Positions 16,542 to 25,682 of a stretch of 64,000 bases of DNA are shown here, one piece after another. Source of the DNA: Enhygromyxa salina (GTDB taxonomy: Bacteria; Myxococcota_A; Polyangia; Nannocystales; Nannocystaceae). Location of the stretch: NCBI RefSeq assembly GCF_002994635.1, contig NZ_PVNL01000041.1:167911-231910 (forward strand), in the 5' to 3' direction. Made by a program: the position numbers and the translations under genes. The notes under the pieces were generated by a model. It searched no databases, had not been told where the DNA came from, and worked only from the letters and a program-made list of their open reading frames with translations. Within the stretch, counting starts at the first letter, position 1, and each line of letters opens with the position of its first letter.

Positions 16542-18388
16542 CGCGACTCGAGCTGAAGCTCGAGCTGGGGTCCACTCGGCGTGAACCGGCCGCGCAGCTC
16601 GAGGCTGCGACGATCGAGCCACTTTCGAACCGGTGGATCATCCGCGTAGGGCACGTCTTCGCGGGCGGCGAGCGGGCCGAGCGCGGCGACGCGCAGCAGC
16701 CACAGCGGCTCGATCTCATGCTCACTCGGGTCATCCCGCGGGGTCTCGAGCAGCCACCCAACCCGCTCGTCCGCGTCGGCCGCGATCATCCACGCACCAT
16801 GGCCACCGCGGCGGGCGGCCTCGTCCACGAGATACACCGCGACCTCCTCATAGAGCCCACGCTCGACGCTGGCCTCGACGCCCGGTAGCTCGACCGCCTC
16901 GGGCGAGGACCCAGCGAGCGTGAGCACCGGACGGATCGCCGTCAGCACGCCGGGTCCAGCTCGCAGGTAGCCGACCCACCGCTCACCCACGCTGGCGCTG
17001 GGATCGTCGCCGAGCTCGAGCAGCATCAGCCCGAGTCCGTAGCTGTCGTTGAGCAGCGCCGATTGAGCCCGGCCGATCATGCCCTCACTCGACTGCGCCA
17101 TCACGCCCGCGGTGCCCAGTAAGTTCGGCCACGAGCACAGCCCCAGCATGACCAAGCCGCGATCTCCCGCGTGTCGCAGCACTCGCGCCGCGCCCACGGT
17201 GTCCGCGAACGGCCCGTCTGCCAGGGGCGCAAACCGAGTGACCATGGATAGCCCGCCGATCCGCACGCACGCCTGGGCGGCCTCGCAGTCCCCGTGGGTG
17301 ACCGGCAGCGCGCCGCGCTCGATGATCGGTGCGAACAGCTCGGGCAGCGGCGCGGGCGGACGCTCGGCAGCGATCCAGCGCACGTCGATGCTCAGTCGGT
17401 CGTCCGCGTAGTCCATGTTCATGCCCACGCCCTCGAACACGCGCGCTTGCGGGTAGCTGTCCTTCAGCGCCCGCTCGAGATCCAGGTATTCGTGATAGTC
17501 GAGCGTGTCTGCGCCAGCTCGGACGACGGCGTCAGCGAGCGCCTCGGCCTCGAGCAGCGCGAGCGTGGGGCCAGCGTGAACGAGGACCTGGATCGGCGCA
17601 CGATCGTGCTCGACCGGATCGTTTGGGTACTCGGGCGCGGCGGCGGCGGTCGGCCAGGTGTCGGCCCGCTCGATCGCCCGGGCCAGATCCGCGGGCTCGG
17701 CCCCTGCGTAGAACAGATAGATCCCGTCGACGCGCAGCCGATCCTCACCCTCGCTGCGGGCCCACACCAACAGCCGCGGTCGCCCCGAGCACAGCGCCAC
17801 GCGGTCCAGCGTCTCGCAGGCCTGGGCCCAGTCGCCGACGTCGTCATCGCCGATCGTGAGCCGCTCGAGCACCCGCAACAGCCGGGCGCGATCACTCGTC
17901 GGCAGCGAGGCCCGCAGGTGGACACCCAAGGTGCGCCCCTGACTCGACAATTGCGTGACCAACTCCGGCGCGGGCGCTCCATCGCTCTCGAGCTCACCGA
18001 GCAGCTTGCGGACTGCGGCCGCGCGACCGTCGAGGGGTCGGATCGACAGCCGGATCCGGGCGTCCTGCTGCAACCCGATCGCGTCGAGCCGAGCGTCGCC
18101 GCGCGCTGAGAAGTGGTCGACCAGCCCGCCAAACACGCTGACCAGCGGCGACGGGGTCGGGCTGGGGCGCGGCAGCGATCGGAGCAGGCGCGCGAGCGTG
18201 ATCGTGTCGTAGCTGGCGTCGATCACCGCGCCGTCGAGATAGCCGCTCAGCGCCTCGTCGGACGTGGGCGCCTCGACGACCGTCGCTCGCCCGGTCTCGG
18301 TCTGTGGTTCGGGTTGCGGCGGCGCGCGGCGACACCCGAGCGCCCCGAGCAGGGCCATCGACGCCGCCAGCAGCGAGACCCTGCTCAA
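16538..18388 (-). CDS. Large lipoprotein of unknown family (paralogue B)
   Basis: The 616-residue product has a lipoprotein signal (LLGALGC). No known domain is recognised. It is clearly related to the gene just upstream: both have GYL(D/E)GA, then LG(V/M)H(L/V)R, and (V/M)FEGV at matching positions. The start overlaps the stop of that gene by 4 bp (ATGA), so the two are translationally coupled and arose by tandem duplication. The protein is Leu/Ala/Arg/Asp-rich and probably an alpha/beta periplasmic protein. It may form a heterodimer with its paralogue. No role can be given. Confidence 0.8.
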   Translation of the reverse strand: MSRVSLLAASMALLGALGCRRAPPQPEPQTETGRATVVEAPTSDEALSGYLDGAVIDASYDTITLARLLRSLPRPSPTPSPLVSVFGGLVDHFSARGDARLDAIGLQQDARIRLSIRPLDGRAAAVRKLLGELESDGAPAPELVTQLSSQGRTLGVHLRASLPTSDRARLLRVLERLTIGDDDVGDWAQACETLDRVALCSGRPRLLVWARSEGEDRLRVDGIYLFYAGAEPADLARAIERADTWPTAAAAPEYPNDPVEHDRAPIQVLVHAGPTLALLEAEALADAVVRAGADTLDYHEYLDLERALKDSYPQARVFEGVGMNMDYADDRLSIDVRWIAAERPPAPLPELFAPIIERGALPVTHGDCEAAQACVRIGGLSMVTRFAPLADGPFADTVGAARVLRHAGDRGLVMLGLCSWPNLLGTAGVMAQSSEGMIGRAQSALLNDSYGLGLMLLELGDDPSASVGERWVGYLRAGPGVLTAIRPVLTLAGSSPEAVELPGVEASVERGLYEEVAVYLVDEAARRGGHGAWMIAADADERVGWLLETPRDDPSEHEIEPLWLLRVAALGPLAAREDVPYADDPPVRKWLDRRSLELRGRFTPSGPQLELQLESR

Positions 18389-20415
18389 TCGAGCTTGCCC
18401 ATCGCCATGCGGACCTCGGGGGCGCCGCCCTCACCCAGGTTGACCTGCCCCCGCACCCAACGGCGCGACAGCCAGCTCTGCGCAAACCCGAGCTCGCGCC
18501 GGCCCTCGTCGAACGACGCGACGAGCCGCCACAGATCCCCGATCTCGAGGTAGAGCAGCGGCGCCGCGCCGTCGTCATGCGCGAGCCCGGCCAGCCACCG
18601 GACCCGATCATCGCTATCGGCGAGGGCAGCCCAGCCCCAGTCGCCGGTCGCGGCCGAGGGATCGTAGATCGCATAAAAATTGCCGGGCACCTCATTGTCG
18701 GGGATCGGCGTGAACTCGACGCGACCGGGGACCTCGGGGATCGACGCGGGCGACAGGCGCGAGTCGACCATTTGCAAGAACCCGGTGACGGCCGAGAGAT
18801 CCGCGGCGCTCATGCGCGCGTAGCCAACCCAGTCGCCGGTGACCGTGTGCCGCGCTTCGTGCAGCGAGCGGATCGAGAACCCGGCCCCAAGCACCCGCGA
18901 GGTCACGTCGATCACGTTCTGAACCACGAACGACTCGGGCGGCTTGATGGTGTTGCCGGGGAGCCGCGCGAGGGTCCCGATCGCGTTCGGCCAGGTCTCG
19001 AGGAACAGCACGGCGGCGCCGTCGTTCTCGTGACGATCCAAGCTGCGCTGGAGCAGCTCGGGGTCGGCGTAGATGCCGGTCGCCAAGCTGGCGAAGCGCT
19101 TGCGATCGGGGAGTCCGCGGCTGCGGCCGCAGATTAGCGCGCCATCACACAGCGCGGCGACGCTGGGCACGTCGGCGTCGATCTTGGTCAGCTCGAACAC
19201 CTCGGCCATGCGCTGGCGGCCGAGCGCGGTCGGCAGCCACTTGCCCGTTGCGACCGCGCTGTCGCCATCGAGCTGCAGCTCGACGCTCACGCCTTCGAAC
19301 ATGCGCTCGGTCTCGTGCAGGCGCGTGATCACGTCACTGCGCTCACGAAGATGCTGAGCCCACTCGCCATCGTCGTAGTCGTCGGTCAGGCTCCGCACCG
19401 CCCTGCTGAGCGCGGCCGCTTGCAGGAGCGTGACTGTGTTGGGCCCGTCGACCAGCAGCACGCCGTCCCCACGCAGGGCCGCGAGCGTCGGCGCAGCGCT
19501 CACCGCGGGAGCGGCCAGAGCCTGCTGGATCGCGGCGCGCCGAAATTCATCGTCGGGGTGCTCGTAGTCACCGGTGAAGGCCAACAGCAAGTCGACTTGC
19601 AGACCCCCCGGCACGTCGCGCAGGACCACGACGCCGTCGCTCTGACCTCCGCACGCGCGGACCGGACCGAGCGCCGCGCAGGTGGTCGCCCACTTGGGGC
19701 TCTGAAGCTGCTGGTTGGTGAGGCTGATCAGATGATCGAGCTTTCCGGGCGAGGCGATCGGCACGTGCACCCGCACGTGCATCCCGAGGCTCTTGGCCTT
19801 GCGATCGAGCGCCACGGCGGCCGGCGACAACGGCACGACCGCGGGCTCGGGCGTGGGCACGGGCTCGATCTGCTGGCTTGGGATCTCCTCGATGACATCG
19901 TCGTACTCGTGGTGCCCGCCCCGCGCGTGCTCCCGCAGCTCTCGCAGCGCCGGGCTGTCGGTTGCGACCGCCTGTTGAAGCTCGGCGACCCAGGTCACGA
20001 CCGGGCGCGCGGACATGCTGATCCGCGCGTTGGGATCGATGCCGAGGTGGGCGAGCACGTCGTCCACTCGCGGGTCGGCGCCGAGCACCATGCCGATCTC
20101 GGCCAGGTCCTTGGCCTCGCGCGGCGACATCGGCAGCGACTGCAGCACCTCCTGCATCGCACCCGCTCGCCAGCTCGCAGACATCAGCGCGCCCTCTAGG
20201 TAGCCCGGCTGCAGGCCCACGGCTGAACCCGAGATCGCGGGGATTCGGTCGTCCTTGGCCGGGGCGCTGCGCCCGTCTGGCGAGCCAGCGTCGCCGGCCT
20301 CCGCGTTCCCGCCCTCGTCCTTCTTGCCGTGGCTCTGGCACGCGCCCAGTCCCAGCGCGGCGGTACAGGCCAGCGCGCTCACGCGCGTCATCCAGCGATC
20401 TCGGGTGACTGACAT
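18385..20415 (-). CDS. Large lipoprotein of unknown family (paralogue A)
   Basis: The 676-residue protein starts with a lipoprotein signal ending LGLGACQ, then an acidic/Gly linker to about residue 60. The rest has no recognisable family but aligns with the downstream gene. A Pro/Glu-rich insertion at about residues 170-195 is specific to this copy. The C-terminal region contains YAIYDPSAATGDW and RVRWLAGLAHDD, matched in the paralogue by segments around GAWMIAADADERVGWL. It lies 26 bp downstream of a barrel-like protein gene on the same strand, so a three-gene envelope operon is likely. Confidence 0.8.
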   Translation of the reverse strand: MSVTRDRWMTRVSALACTAALGLGACQSHGKKDEGGNAEAGDAGSPDGRSAPAKDDRIPAISGSAVGLQPGYLEGALMSASWRAGAMQEVLQSLPMSPREAKDLAEIGMVLGADPRVDDVLAHLGIDPNARISMSARPVVTWVAELQQAVATDSPALRELREHARGGHHEYDDVIEEIPSQQIEPVPTPEPAVVPLSPAAVALDRKAKSLGMHVRVHVPIASPGKLDHLISLTNQQLQSPKWATTCAALGPVRACGGQSDGVVVLRDVPGGLQVDLLLAFTGDYEHPDDEFRRAAIQQALAAPAVSAAPTLAALRGDGVLLVDGPNTVTLLQAAALSRAVRSLTDDYDDGEWAQHLRERSDVITRLHETERMFEGVSVELQLDGDSAVATGKWLPTALGRQRMAEVFELTKIDADVPSVAALCDGALICGRSRGLPDRKRFASLATGIYADPELLQRSLDRHENDGAAVLFLETWPNAIGTLARLPGNTIKPPESFVVQNVIDVTSRVLGAGFSIRSLHEARHTVTGDWVGYARMSAADLSAVTGFLQMVDSRLSPASIPEVPGRVEFTPIPDNEVPGNFYAIYDPSAATGDWGWAALADSDDRVRWLAGLAHDDGAAPLLYLEIGDLWRLVASFDEGRRELGFAQSWLSRRWVRGQVNLGEGGAPEVRMAMGKLD

Positions 20416-20441
20416 CGCCCGACATTATCACGCGTCTGCGC

Positions 20442-21128
20442 TCAAAATCCGATAACGGTGATCAGGCCGAGCTCCCACGCGCGCGCGGCTTGAAACGGAT
20501 CGTCTCGACGATCGAGCCAAGTGTGCACGACCGCGCTCTCGAGCCCGATCGCGAAGCGGGGCAGCGGTCTGATCGCCAGCCCCAGGCCGCCGCTGAGCCC
20601 CGCCCCCACGTCGGTCTGGCGCGGGTCGTCGCAGCGCGCTTGAAGGCTGGTGTCGCAGTAAAAGCGCACCCGTGAGAGGCCGACGTGGGCACCCCCCAAC
20701 GCCCACGCCATCCACCATCGGCTGGTCCAGCCCACGCGGAGCTCGGGACCAATTCGGAGCAGCTGGCCGAGCCCGCGCTCGCTCGTCGCGTAGCAGTCGT
20801 TGGCGAAGCACAGCTCGAACTCGGGGGCGTCGTTGTCGAAGATCCAGATGCTCTGGCTGAGGCCCGCGTTGACGCTGATCAGCAGGTGCTCGACGGGCTC
20901 GAGCGCGATCCCGACCGAGAACCCCCACCGATACCCGGCCGTCACCGCGCGATTGAACACGCGCGAGTCGTCGCTCGCGCCGAACCCCGGGACCGCGACA
21001 CCGAGCGGCGAGACCTGAAGGGTCCCGCCCGCGATCGAGTGGTCCGGTTGCTCGAGCTGGTTCGATCGGTCCGGAGCGTCTGGCGGCGCGAACGTGATCG
21101 CAGCCCAGACCCATGTCGCCGCGAGCAC
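20442..21128 (-). CDS. Predicted exported beta-barrel-like protein
   Basis: The open frame extends far upstream across other genes, but a signal peptide begins only at the GTG at 21128 (VLAATWVWAAITFA), giving 228 residues. After a short linker the sequence alternates hydrophobic and polar residues with Gly and aromatic positions (WGFSVGIAL, RIGPELRVGWTS, GLSGGLGLAI) and ends in a phenylalanine (LGLITVIGF), as outer membrane beta-barrels often do. Four cysteines sit in loop positions (ELCFANDCY, FYCDTSLQARC). The start is uncertain, as the GTG has no clear ribosome site. It is the first gene of the presumed operon with the paralogous lipoproteins. Confidence 0.65.
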   Translation of the reverse strand: MLAATWVWAAITFAPPDAPDRSNQLEQPDHSIAGGTLQVSPLGVAVPGFGASDDSRVFNRAVTAGYRWGFSVGIALEPVEHLLISVNAGLSQSIWIFDNDAPEFELCFANDCYATSERGLGQLLRIGPELRVGWTSRWWMAWALGGAHVGLSRVRFYCDTSLQARCDDPRQTDVGAGLSGGLGLAIRPLPRFAIGLESAVVHTWLDRRDDPFQAARAWELGLITVIGF

Positions 21129-21173
21129 GCTGCAGCATACCCTCGGTCCGCAGCGGGTCCGGTATAGTTTGGC

Positions 21174-22349
21174 GTGCCCCTCTCCCTCGACGCGCAGCAA
21201 CTCCTCGGCGCCGCCGCCCAGCGCCTGGCCGTCGACGCGCCGCTCGAGGAGTGGTTCGCGCCCGCGCTCGCGGCCCTGACCAAGGCGCTGACGCAGGAGG
21301 CCCGGCTGTCCCCGGCCGGGCTGGCGCGGACCCACGAGCGGCTCGTCGGGCTGCTTGGTGATCGCGTCGCGCTGGCCGAGCTCGAGCGTCGGGAGCCCTC
21401 GATCACCTCGCTGCCCGTGTCGCGCCCGATCGTGATCACCGGGTTCCCGCGGACCGGCACGACGCTGCTTCACAACCTGCTCGCCCGGGTCGACGGGCTG
21501 TGGGCGCCGCCGATGTGGCAGCTGCGCTCGCCGGTCGCCCCCGCCGACGCCAACGACCACGAGTGGGCCCAGCGTCAGCGCGATGAGACCCGCGCGACGA
21601 TCGACGAGCTCTACGCGGCCGCGCCCAGCTTTCGCAGCATCCACCCCATGGACCCCGAGTGGCCCGACCAGTGCAACCTGCTGCTGCGCAAGAGCTTCTC
21701 GACCATGGCCAACGCGTTCACCTGGTACGTGCCGGGCTACGTGCAGTTCTTGAGCACCTGTGACATGCGGCCGGCCTACGCCGACCACCAACGCTGGCTG
21801 CGGGCGCTCTTGCACCGACGCCAGCGCACCCAGGGCGATCTGCCCCGGCTGGCGCTCAAAGATCCGTTTCACATGTGGCACACCGAGGCGTTGCTGGCCG
21901 TGTACCCGGACGCGACGATCATCCATCTGCATCGCGAGCCGGCCCAGGTCGTGCCCTCGTTTGCGAGCTTGTGCGAGAGCCTGCAGAGCGTCGACACCGA
22001 CTCGCCCCGACGCACCGCCGAGATCGGGCGGTTCTGCCTGTACATCCTCGATCACGGGCTCAAGGCGCTCGAGCAAGCCCGCCAGAAGCTGCCCGCGGCG
22101 CGGTTCATCGATCTGTCCTACCGTGAGCTGGTCGCCTCGCCCGGCGCCGTGCTGCGTGAGCTGGGCACCCAGCTGGGCTTCGACGCGACCGGGGTCGCTG
22201 TCGAAGAGGCGGGCGAGTGGCTCGATCGCAACCGTCAACACAAGCTCGGCCGCCACCAGTACTCGCTCGATGACTTTGGTCTGACCGAGGACGTCATCGA
22301 CGAGTACTTTGCCGCATATCGCGCTCGCTTTGGCCCGCTGCTGGCCTGA
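21174..22349 (+). CDS. Sulfotransferase family protein
   Basis: The 391-residue protein starts at a GTG and carries the 5'-PSB motif GFPRTGTTLLHNLL near residue 85, which binds the 5' phosphate of PAPS. The 3' phosphate-binding region is LHREPAQVVPSFASL near residue 260. These define the sulfotransferase_3 family, which transfers sulfate from PAPS to an alcohol or amine. The position of basic residues after the first strand fits. The acceptor is unknown; lipids, sterols and secondary metabolites are possible. The gene is 43 bp before the membrane spermidine-synthase-like gene and may share a transcript. Confidence 0.88.
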   Translation: MPLSLDAQQLLGAAAQRLAVDAPLEEWFAPALAALTKALTQEARLSPAGLARTHERLVGLLGDRVALAELERREPSITSLPVSRPIVITGFPRTGTTLLHNLLARVDGLWAPPMWQLRSPVAPADANDHEWAQRQRDETRATIDELYAAAPSFRSIHPMDPEWPDQCNLLLRKSFSTMANAFTWYVPGYVQFLSTCDMRPAYADHQRWLRALLHRRQRTQGDLPRLALKDPFHMWHTEALLAVYPDATIIHLHREPAQVVPSFASLCESLQSVDTDSPRRTAEIGRFCLYILDHGLKALEQARQKLPAARFIDLSYRELVASPGAVLRELGTQLGFDATGVAVEEAGEWLDRNRQHKLGRHQYSLDDFGLTEDVIDEYFAAYRARFGPLLA

Positions 22350-22391
22350 CGACTTGGGGTAGGGTGCCGGGATAGGCCGACTTGCCCTCCC

Positions 22392-24740
22392 ATGCACGCC
22401 CAATCGAGCGAACCATCCACAGATCGTCAGCCCTCCAACTATCGCGGGTTGGTGTTCGCGACCGCGCTGTGTTGCTTGATGTTCGAGCTGGTGCTCGCGC
22501 GGCTCGTCGACTTTCACCTGGGAGCCGACAACGCGTATTTGGCCCTGCCGATCGCGTTCTTGGGGCTCGCGCTGGGCAGCCTGCACGTCCACCTGGTCCC
22601 GGGCTCGATCGAGCGGTTCTCGCTGCGGCGGGCGCTCGCGGTCTTGGTTGGGCTGTGCGTCGGCGGCCTGCTGTTTGCGTTCTTGTTCTTCAGCTGGGTG
22701 ATGCCGGTGACCGCGACCAACGCGACAGTCGGGCACCTGGGGTATCTGGCCAAGAAGACCGCGATCTTCGTGGTCGTCATGCTGCTCCCGTTTCACAGCT
22801 TCGGGCGCATCCTCACCTCGATCTACCAGCTGCGGCGTGACGACATTGGCTCGATCTACGCCGCCGACCTGCTCGGCGCCGCGCTGGCCTGCGCGATGAC
22901 GCCAGTCGCGTTTCACTTTGGCGGGCTGCCGACCGTCATCGTCGTGCTGATCGTCCTGTCGTTCGTGCCGCTGGTGCTGTCGCTGGACAGCGCGCGCTCG
23001 AAGCTGATCGCCGCCGTCGCGATCGTCGTGTTCGCTGGCGGGGCCGAGCGCTTGATCGCGTGGGCCGACAGCAGCGTCGACTACGCCAGCTTCGACGGGA
23101 TTGGGGCGACCGAGGAGATCGCCCACGGTTGGAACGAGCACTCGCGCGTGGCGGTCGTCGAGGTCACCAGCAGCAAGGGCAAGAAGAGCCACACGATCAT
23201 CCACAACAACTCGCGCAGCGCGGTCCGGGTGTGGCGCTACAAGCCGGTCAACAAGCCCGCGGTGCCCAAGCAATTCGAGGGCCGCGAGGCCCCGTGGGTG
23301 CTGGGGCGCCAGCCAACCAACATGCTCGTCATGTTCGCGGGGACTGGCGCCGAGATGATCGCGCTCGACCGGTTCTCCGGCGGGGACACCCCGATCACAG
23401 GCGTCGAGCTCAACGGCCTGGTCGAGCAGCTCGGACGCGAGACGCCGCAGCTGAAGAACCACCGGATCGCCGAGTTTCTCGACAACGATCACATTGATCT
23501 GGTCATCGACGAGGGCCGGCATTTCCTGACCACGCGGCCGCCCGGGACCAAGTACGACCTGATCTACATGGGCTCCAACGCCGCGACGACCGCGGTCACC
23601 GGGCACACCACCAAGTACCTCGACACCATCGAAGCCTACGAGACTTACCTGGACCTGCTCGCGCCCGGCGGGTTGATCGTGTTTGACCACCAGCCGCTCA
23701 ACAAGCGGATCTCGAACATGCGGCATGTGTTCGAGCGGCGGGGCATTCCCGACTTTCAGGACAAGGTCATCATCGTCGACTCGCGGCACTCCAACGATGA
23801 CATGATCATCGCGCCGGACGGCTTTACGCAGGAGGAGCTCGATCGTGCGATCGCGTTCGTGAGTGCCAACCACGCCAGGCGTGCCCGCCACATTCGCTAC
23901 CTCCCGCGCGAGGGCTACAAGCGCACGGCCGTGTACCGCGAGCTGATCGAGGGCGACATCCACGACGACGTCTTCACCGACGATCGCCCGTTCATGCGCG
24001 ACCTGGATCTGCCCAACTACAAGCTGATCCCGACCGCCGAGCAGCGCGAGTCGCTGGCGTGGTACGTGACCTGGATCAAGGTCACGACCGTGGTCGTGCT
24101 GTCGATGATCGCGGTCGTGTTCATTGGCGTGGCCTCGCTGCGCCGCGAGTCGCGGGCGCCTGCTCCCGTGCTGCTGTACCTGTTGTTGACCGGGTTTTGC
24201 TTCATGCTCTGCGAGGTCGCGATCATGGCCAAGCTCGAGCTGTTCTTGACGCAGCCGCTGCTGAGCATGGCCGCGGTGCTGTCGCTGTTCTTGCTGACCT
24301 CTGGGGTCGGGAGCGCGATCTATCCCCGGCTCGTGCGGCTGCACGACACCCGGGTGCTGGCGGGGCTGGCCGCGGCCGCGGTCGTGCTGGTGACCGTGGT
24401 GCTCGACGCGATGGTTGGCAACCTGCTGCACCTTCCGGTCGCGCTCAAGCTGGTGCTGGCGACTGTCGCGATTGCGCCGCTCGGGGTCGTGCTCGGGCTG
24501 TTTTATCCGCATCTCGTCTCGTGCTTGATCGACCAGGACCGGGCCCAGACGGTCTCGATCAGCTATGGGCTCAGCACGCTGTCGAGCGTGGTTGGCTCGG
24601 CCTACGCGCTGGCGGCGATGATCAATCTGGGGTTTGACCGGCTGCTGCATCAGGCTGCGCTGGGGTATGTCGCGCTGTTTGTGTTTGCGGTTGGGTATGG
24701 GCTCGCGGGGGGCCGCTGGCTCTCGCGCACGGCCCGGTGA
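22392..24740 (+). CDS. Polytopic membrane protein with a spermidine synthase-like domain
   Basis: The 782-residue protein has about six hydrophobic helices in residues 20-230, a soluble Rossmann-type domain in about residues 290-480, and about seven helices in the last 220 residues. The soluble domain has the methyltransferase-like pattern of spermidine synthases (GTGAEMIALDRF, YDLIYMGS and YLDTIEAYETYLDLLAPGGLI), but the substrate-binding residues cannot be checked. Membrane versions of this fold are common in bacteria and their reaction is mostly unknown. It is not a classical SpeE. Confidence 0.82.
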   Translation: MHAQSSEPSTDRQPSNYRGLVFATALCCLMFELVLARLVDFHLGADNAYLALPIAFLGLALGSLHVHLVPGSIERFSLRRALAVLVGLCVGGLLFAFLFFSWVMPVTATNATVGHLGYLAKKTAIFVVVMLLPFHSFGRILTSIYQLRRDDIGSIYAADLLGAALACAMTPVAFHFGGLPTVIVVLIVLSFVPLVLSLDSARSKLIAAVAIVVFAGGAERLIAWADSSVDYASFDGIGATEEIAHGWNEHSRVAVVEVTSSKGKKSHTIIHNNSRSAVRVWRYKPVNKPAVPKQFEGREAPWVLGRQPTNMLVMFAGTGAEMIALDRFSGGDTPITGVELNGLVEQLGRETPQLKNHRIAEFLDNDHIDLVIDEGRHFLTTRPPGTKYDLIYMGSNAATTAVTGHTTKYLDTIEAYETYLDLLAPGGLIVFDHQPLNKRISNMRHVFERRGIPDFQDKVIIVDSRHSNDDMIIAPDGFTQEELDRAIAFVSANHARRARHIRYLPREGYKRTAVYRELIEGDIHDDVFTDDRPFMRDLDLPNYKLIPTAEQRESLAWYVTWIKVTTVVVLSMIAVVFIGVASLRRESRAPAPVLLYLLLTGFCFMLCEVAIMAKLELFLTQPLLSMAAVLSLFLLTSGVGSAIYPRLVRLHDTRVLAGLAAAAVVLVTVVLDAMVGNLLHLPVALKLVLATVAIAPLGVVLGLFYPHLVSCLIDQDRAQTVSISYGLSTLSSVVGSAYALAAMINLGFDRLLHQAALGYVALFVFAVGYGLAGGRWLSRTAR

Positions 24741-24795
24741 GCGGGCACCGTGACTTCGGAGCTGCCGTCGCCGCGGCGCCGAGATAGGATCGGTG

Positions 24796-25644
24796 ATGCT
24801 CACCACTCGCGGGCTCGCCGTCGCGTTGCTCACCGTCGCAGCCTGCGATCCAACCACAACGCGACCGGAACCGCCCGCGCCGAGTCCGACCGTCGCCGAG
24901 GCGCTGCTAATCGAGGGCGCTGTCGTGCCTGCAGAGCTGCGCGTGCCAGCGCCAGCTAGCGCCTACGAGCGCGGGGACTGGCCGCAGTGGATCGACGCCG
25001 ACCGCGACTGCCAGGACACCCGCACCGAGGTGCTGATCGCCGAGTCCTACGAGCCGATCGTCTTCGAGGAAGACCGCAGCTGCGAGGTCGCAACCGGCCG
25101 CTGGCAGTGTCCCTACTCGGGCAAGATCGTCAGCGAGGTCCACCTGCTCGACGTCGACCACCTCGTCCCGCTCGCCAACGCTCACCGCAGCGGAGGCGCG
25201 ACGTGGACGACAGACCAGCGCCGCCGCTACGCCAACGACCTCGACCACGCCGAGCACCTGATCGCCGTCGACCACACCGCAAATCGCTCCAAGGGCGACA
25301 AGGGACCCGAGGCGTGGCTGCCGACCAGTGAGGACTATCGCTGCACCTACGTGCGCGAGTGGGTGGCGATCAAGCAGCGCTGGCAGCTCGGCATGAACGA
25401 GGCCGAGGCCGCCGCGGTCCGCGGGGCGCTCGAGGCATGCAACGCCGGGTTGATCCCCGCGCTGCCGCAGACGCAACGCCCGAACGACCGCGCCGGGGCG
25501 ACAGAGGTCGAGGCGAGCGAGCGAGACACCCGCGCTGCGGGTGAGTGCTGCCGGGTCTGCAAGAAAGGCAAGGCCTGCGGTGACGCGTGTATCGCCGCGT
25601 CGTCGAATTGCACGAAGCCCGCGGGCTGTGCTTGCGACGGGTGA
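24796..25644 (+). CDS. Secreted HNH nuclease-like (DUF1524/GmrSD C-terminal) lipoprotein
   Basis: The start is at the ATG at 24796 (AGGA 7 bases upstream), with a GTG one codon earlier as alternative. The 282-residue product has a lipoprotein signal (LLTVAAC). The nuclease core contains the HNH-like motif DVDHLVPLANAHRSGG and the asparagine/histidine of LDHAEHLIAVDHTANRSKGDKGPEAWLP, which match the DUF1524 family. A C-terminal Cys-rich module with ten or so cysteines (CCRVCKKGKACGDAC, CACDG) follows and probably anchors or protects the domain. The protein may degrade extracellular DNA for nutrition or act against competitors. No immunity gene is adjacent. Confidence 0.85.
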   Translation: MLTTRGLAVALLTVAACDPTTTRPEPPAPSPTVAEALLIEGAVVPAELRVPAPASAYERGDWPQWIDADRDCQDTRTEVLIAESYEPIVFEEDRSCEVATGRWQCPYSGKIVSEVHLLDVDHLVPLANAHRSGGATWTTDQRRRYANDLDHAEHLIAVDHTANRSKGDKGPEAWLPTSEDYRCTYVREWVAIKQRWQLGMNEAEAAAVRGALEACNAGLIPALPQTQRPNDRAGATEVEASERDTRAAGECCRVCKKGKACGDACIAASSNCTKPAGCACDG

Positions 25645-25682
25645 TTACGGCGAAGGCTGGCCCGACTCCGGGCCCCGAACCT

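Noticed and set aside
20442..24857. A 1471-residue open frame on the minus strand
   Set aside because: Only the last 228 residues look like a protein with a signal peptide. The rest overlaps the sulfotransferase and membrane spermidine-synthase-like genes and has the Arg/His/Gln-rich composition of an antisense shadow in GC-rich DNA.
24796..25644. Toxin-immunity pair around the secreted nuclease
   Set aside because: No small immunity-like gene lies downstream; the next gene is the convergent alcohol dehydrogenase.
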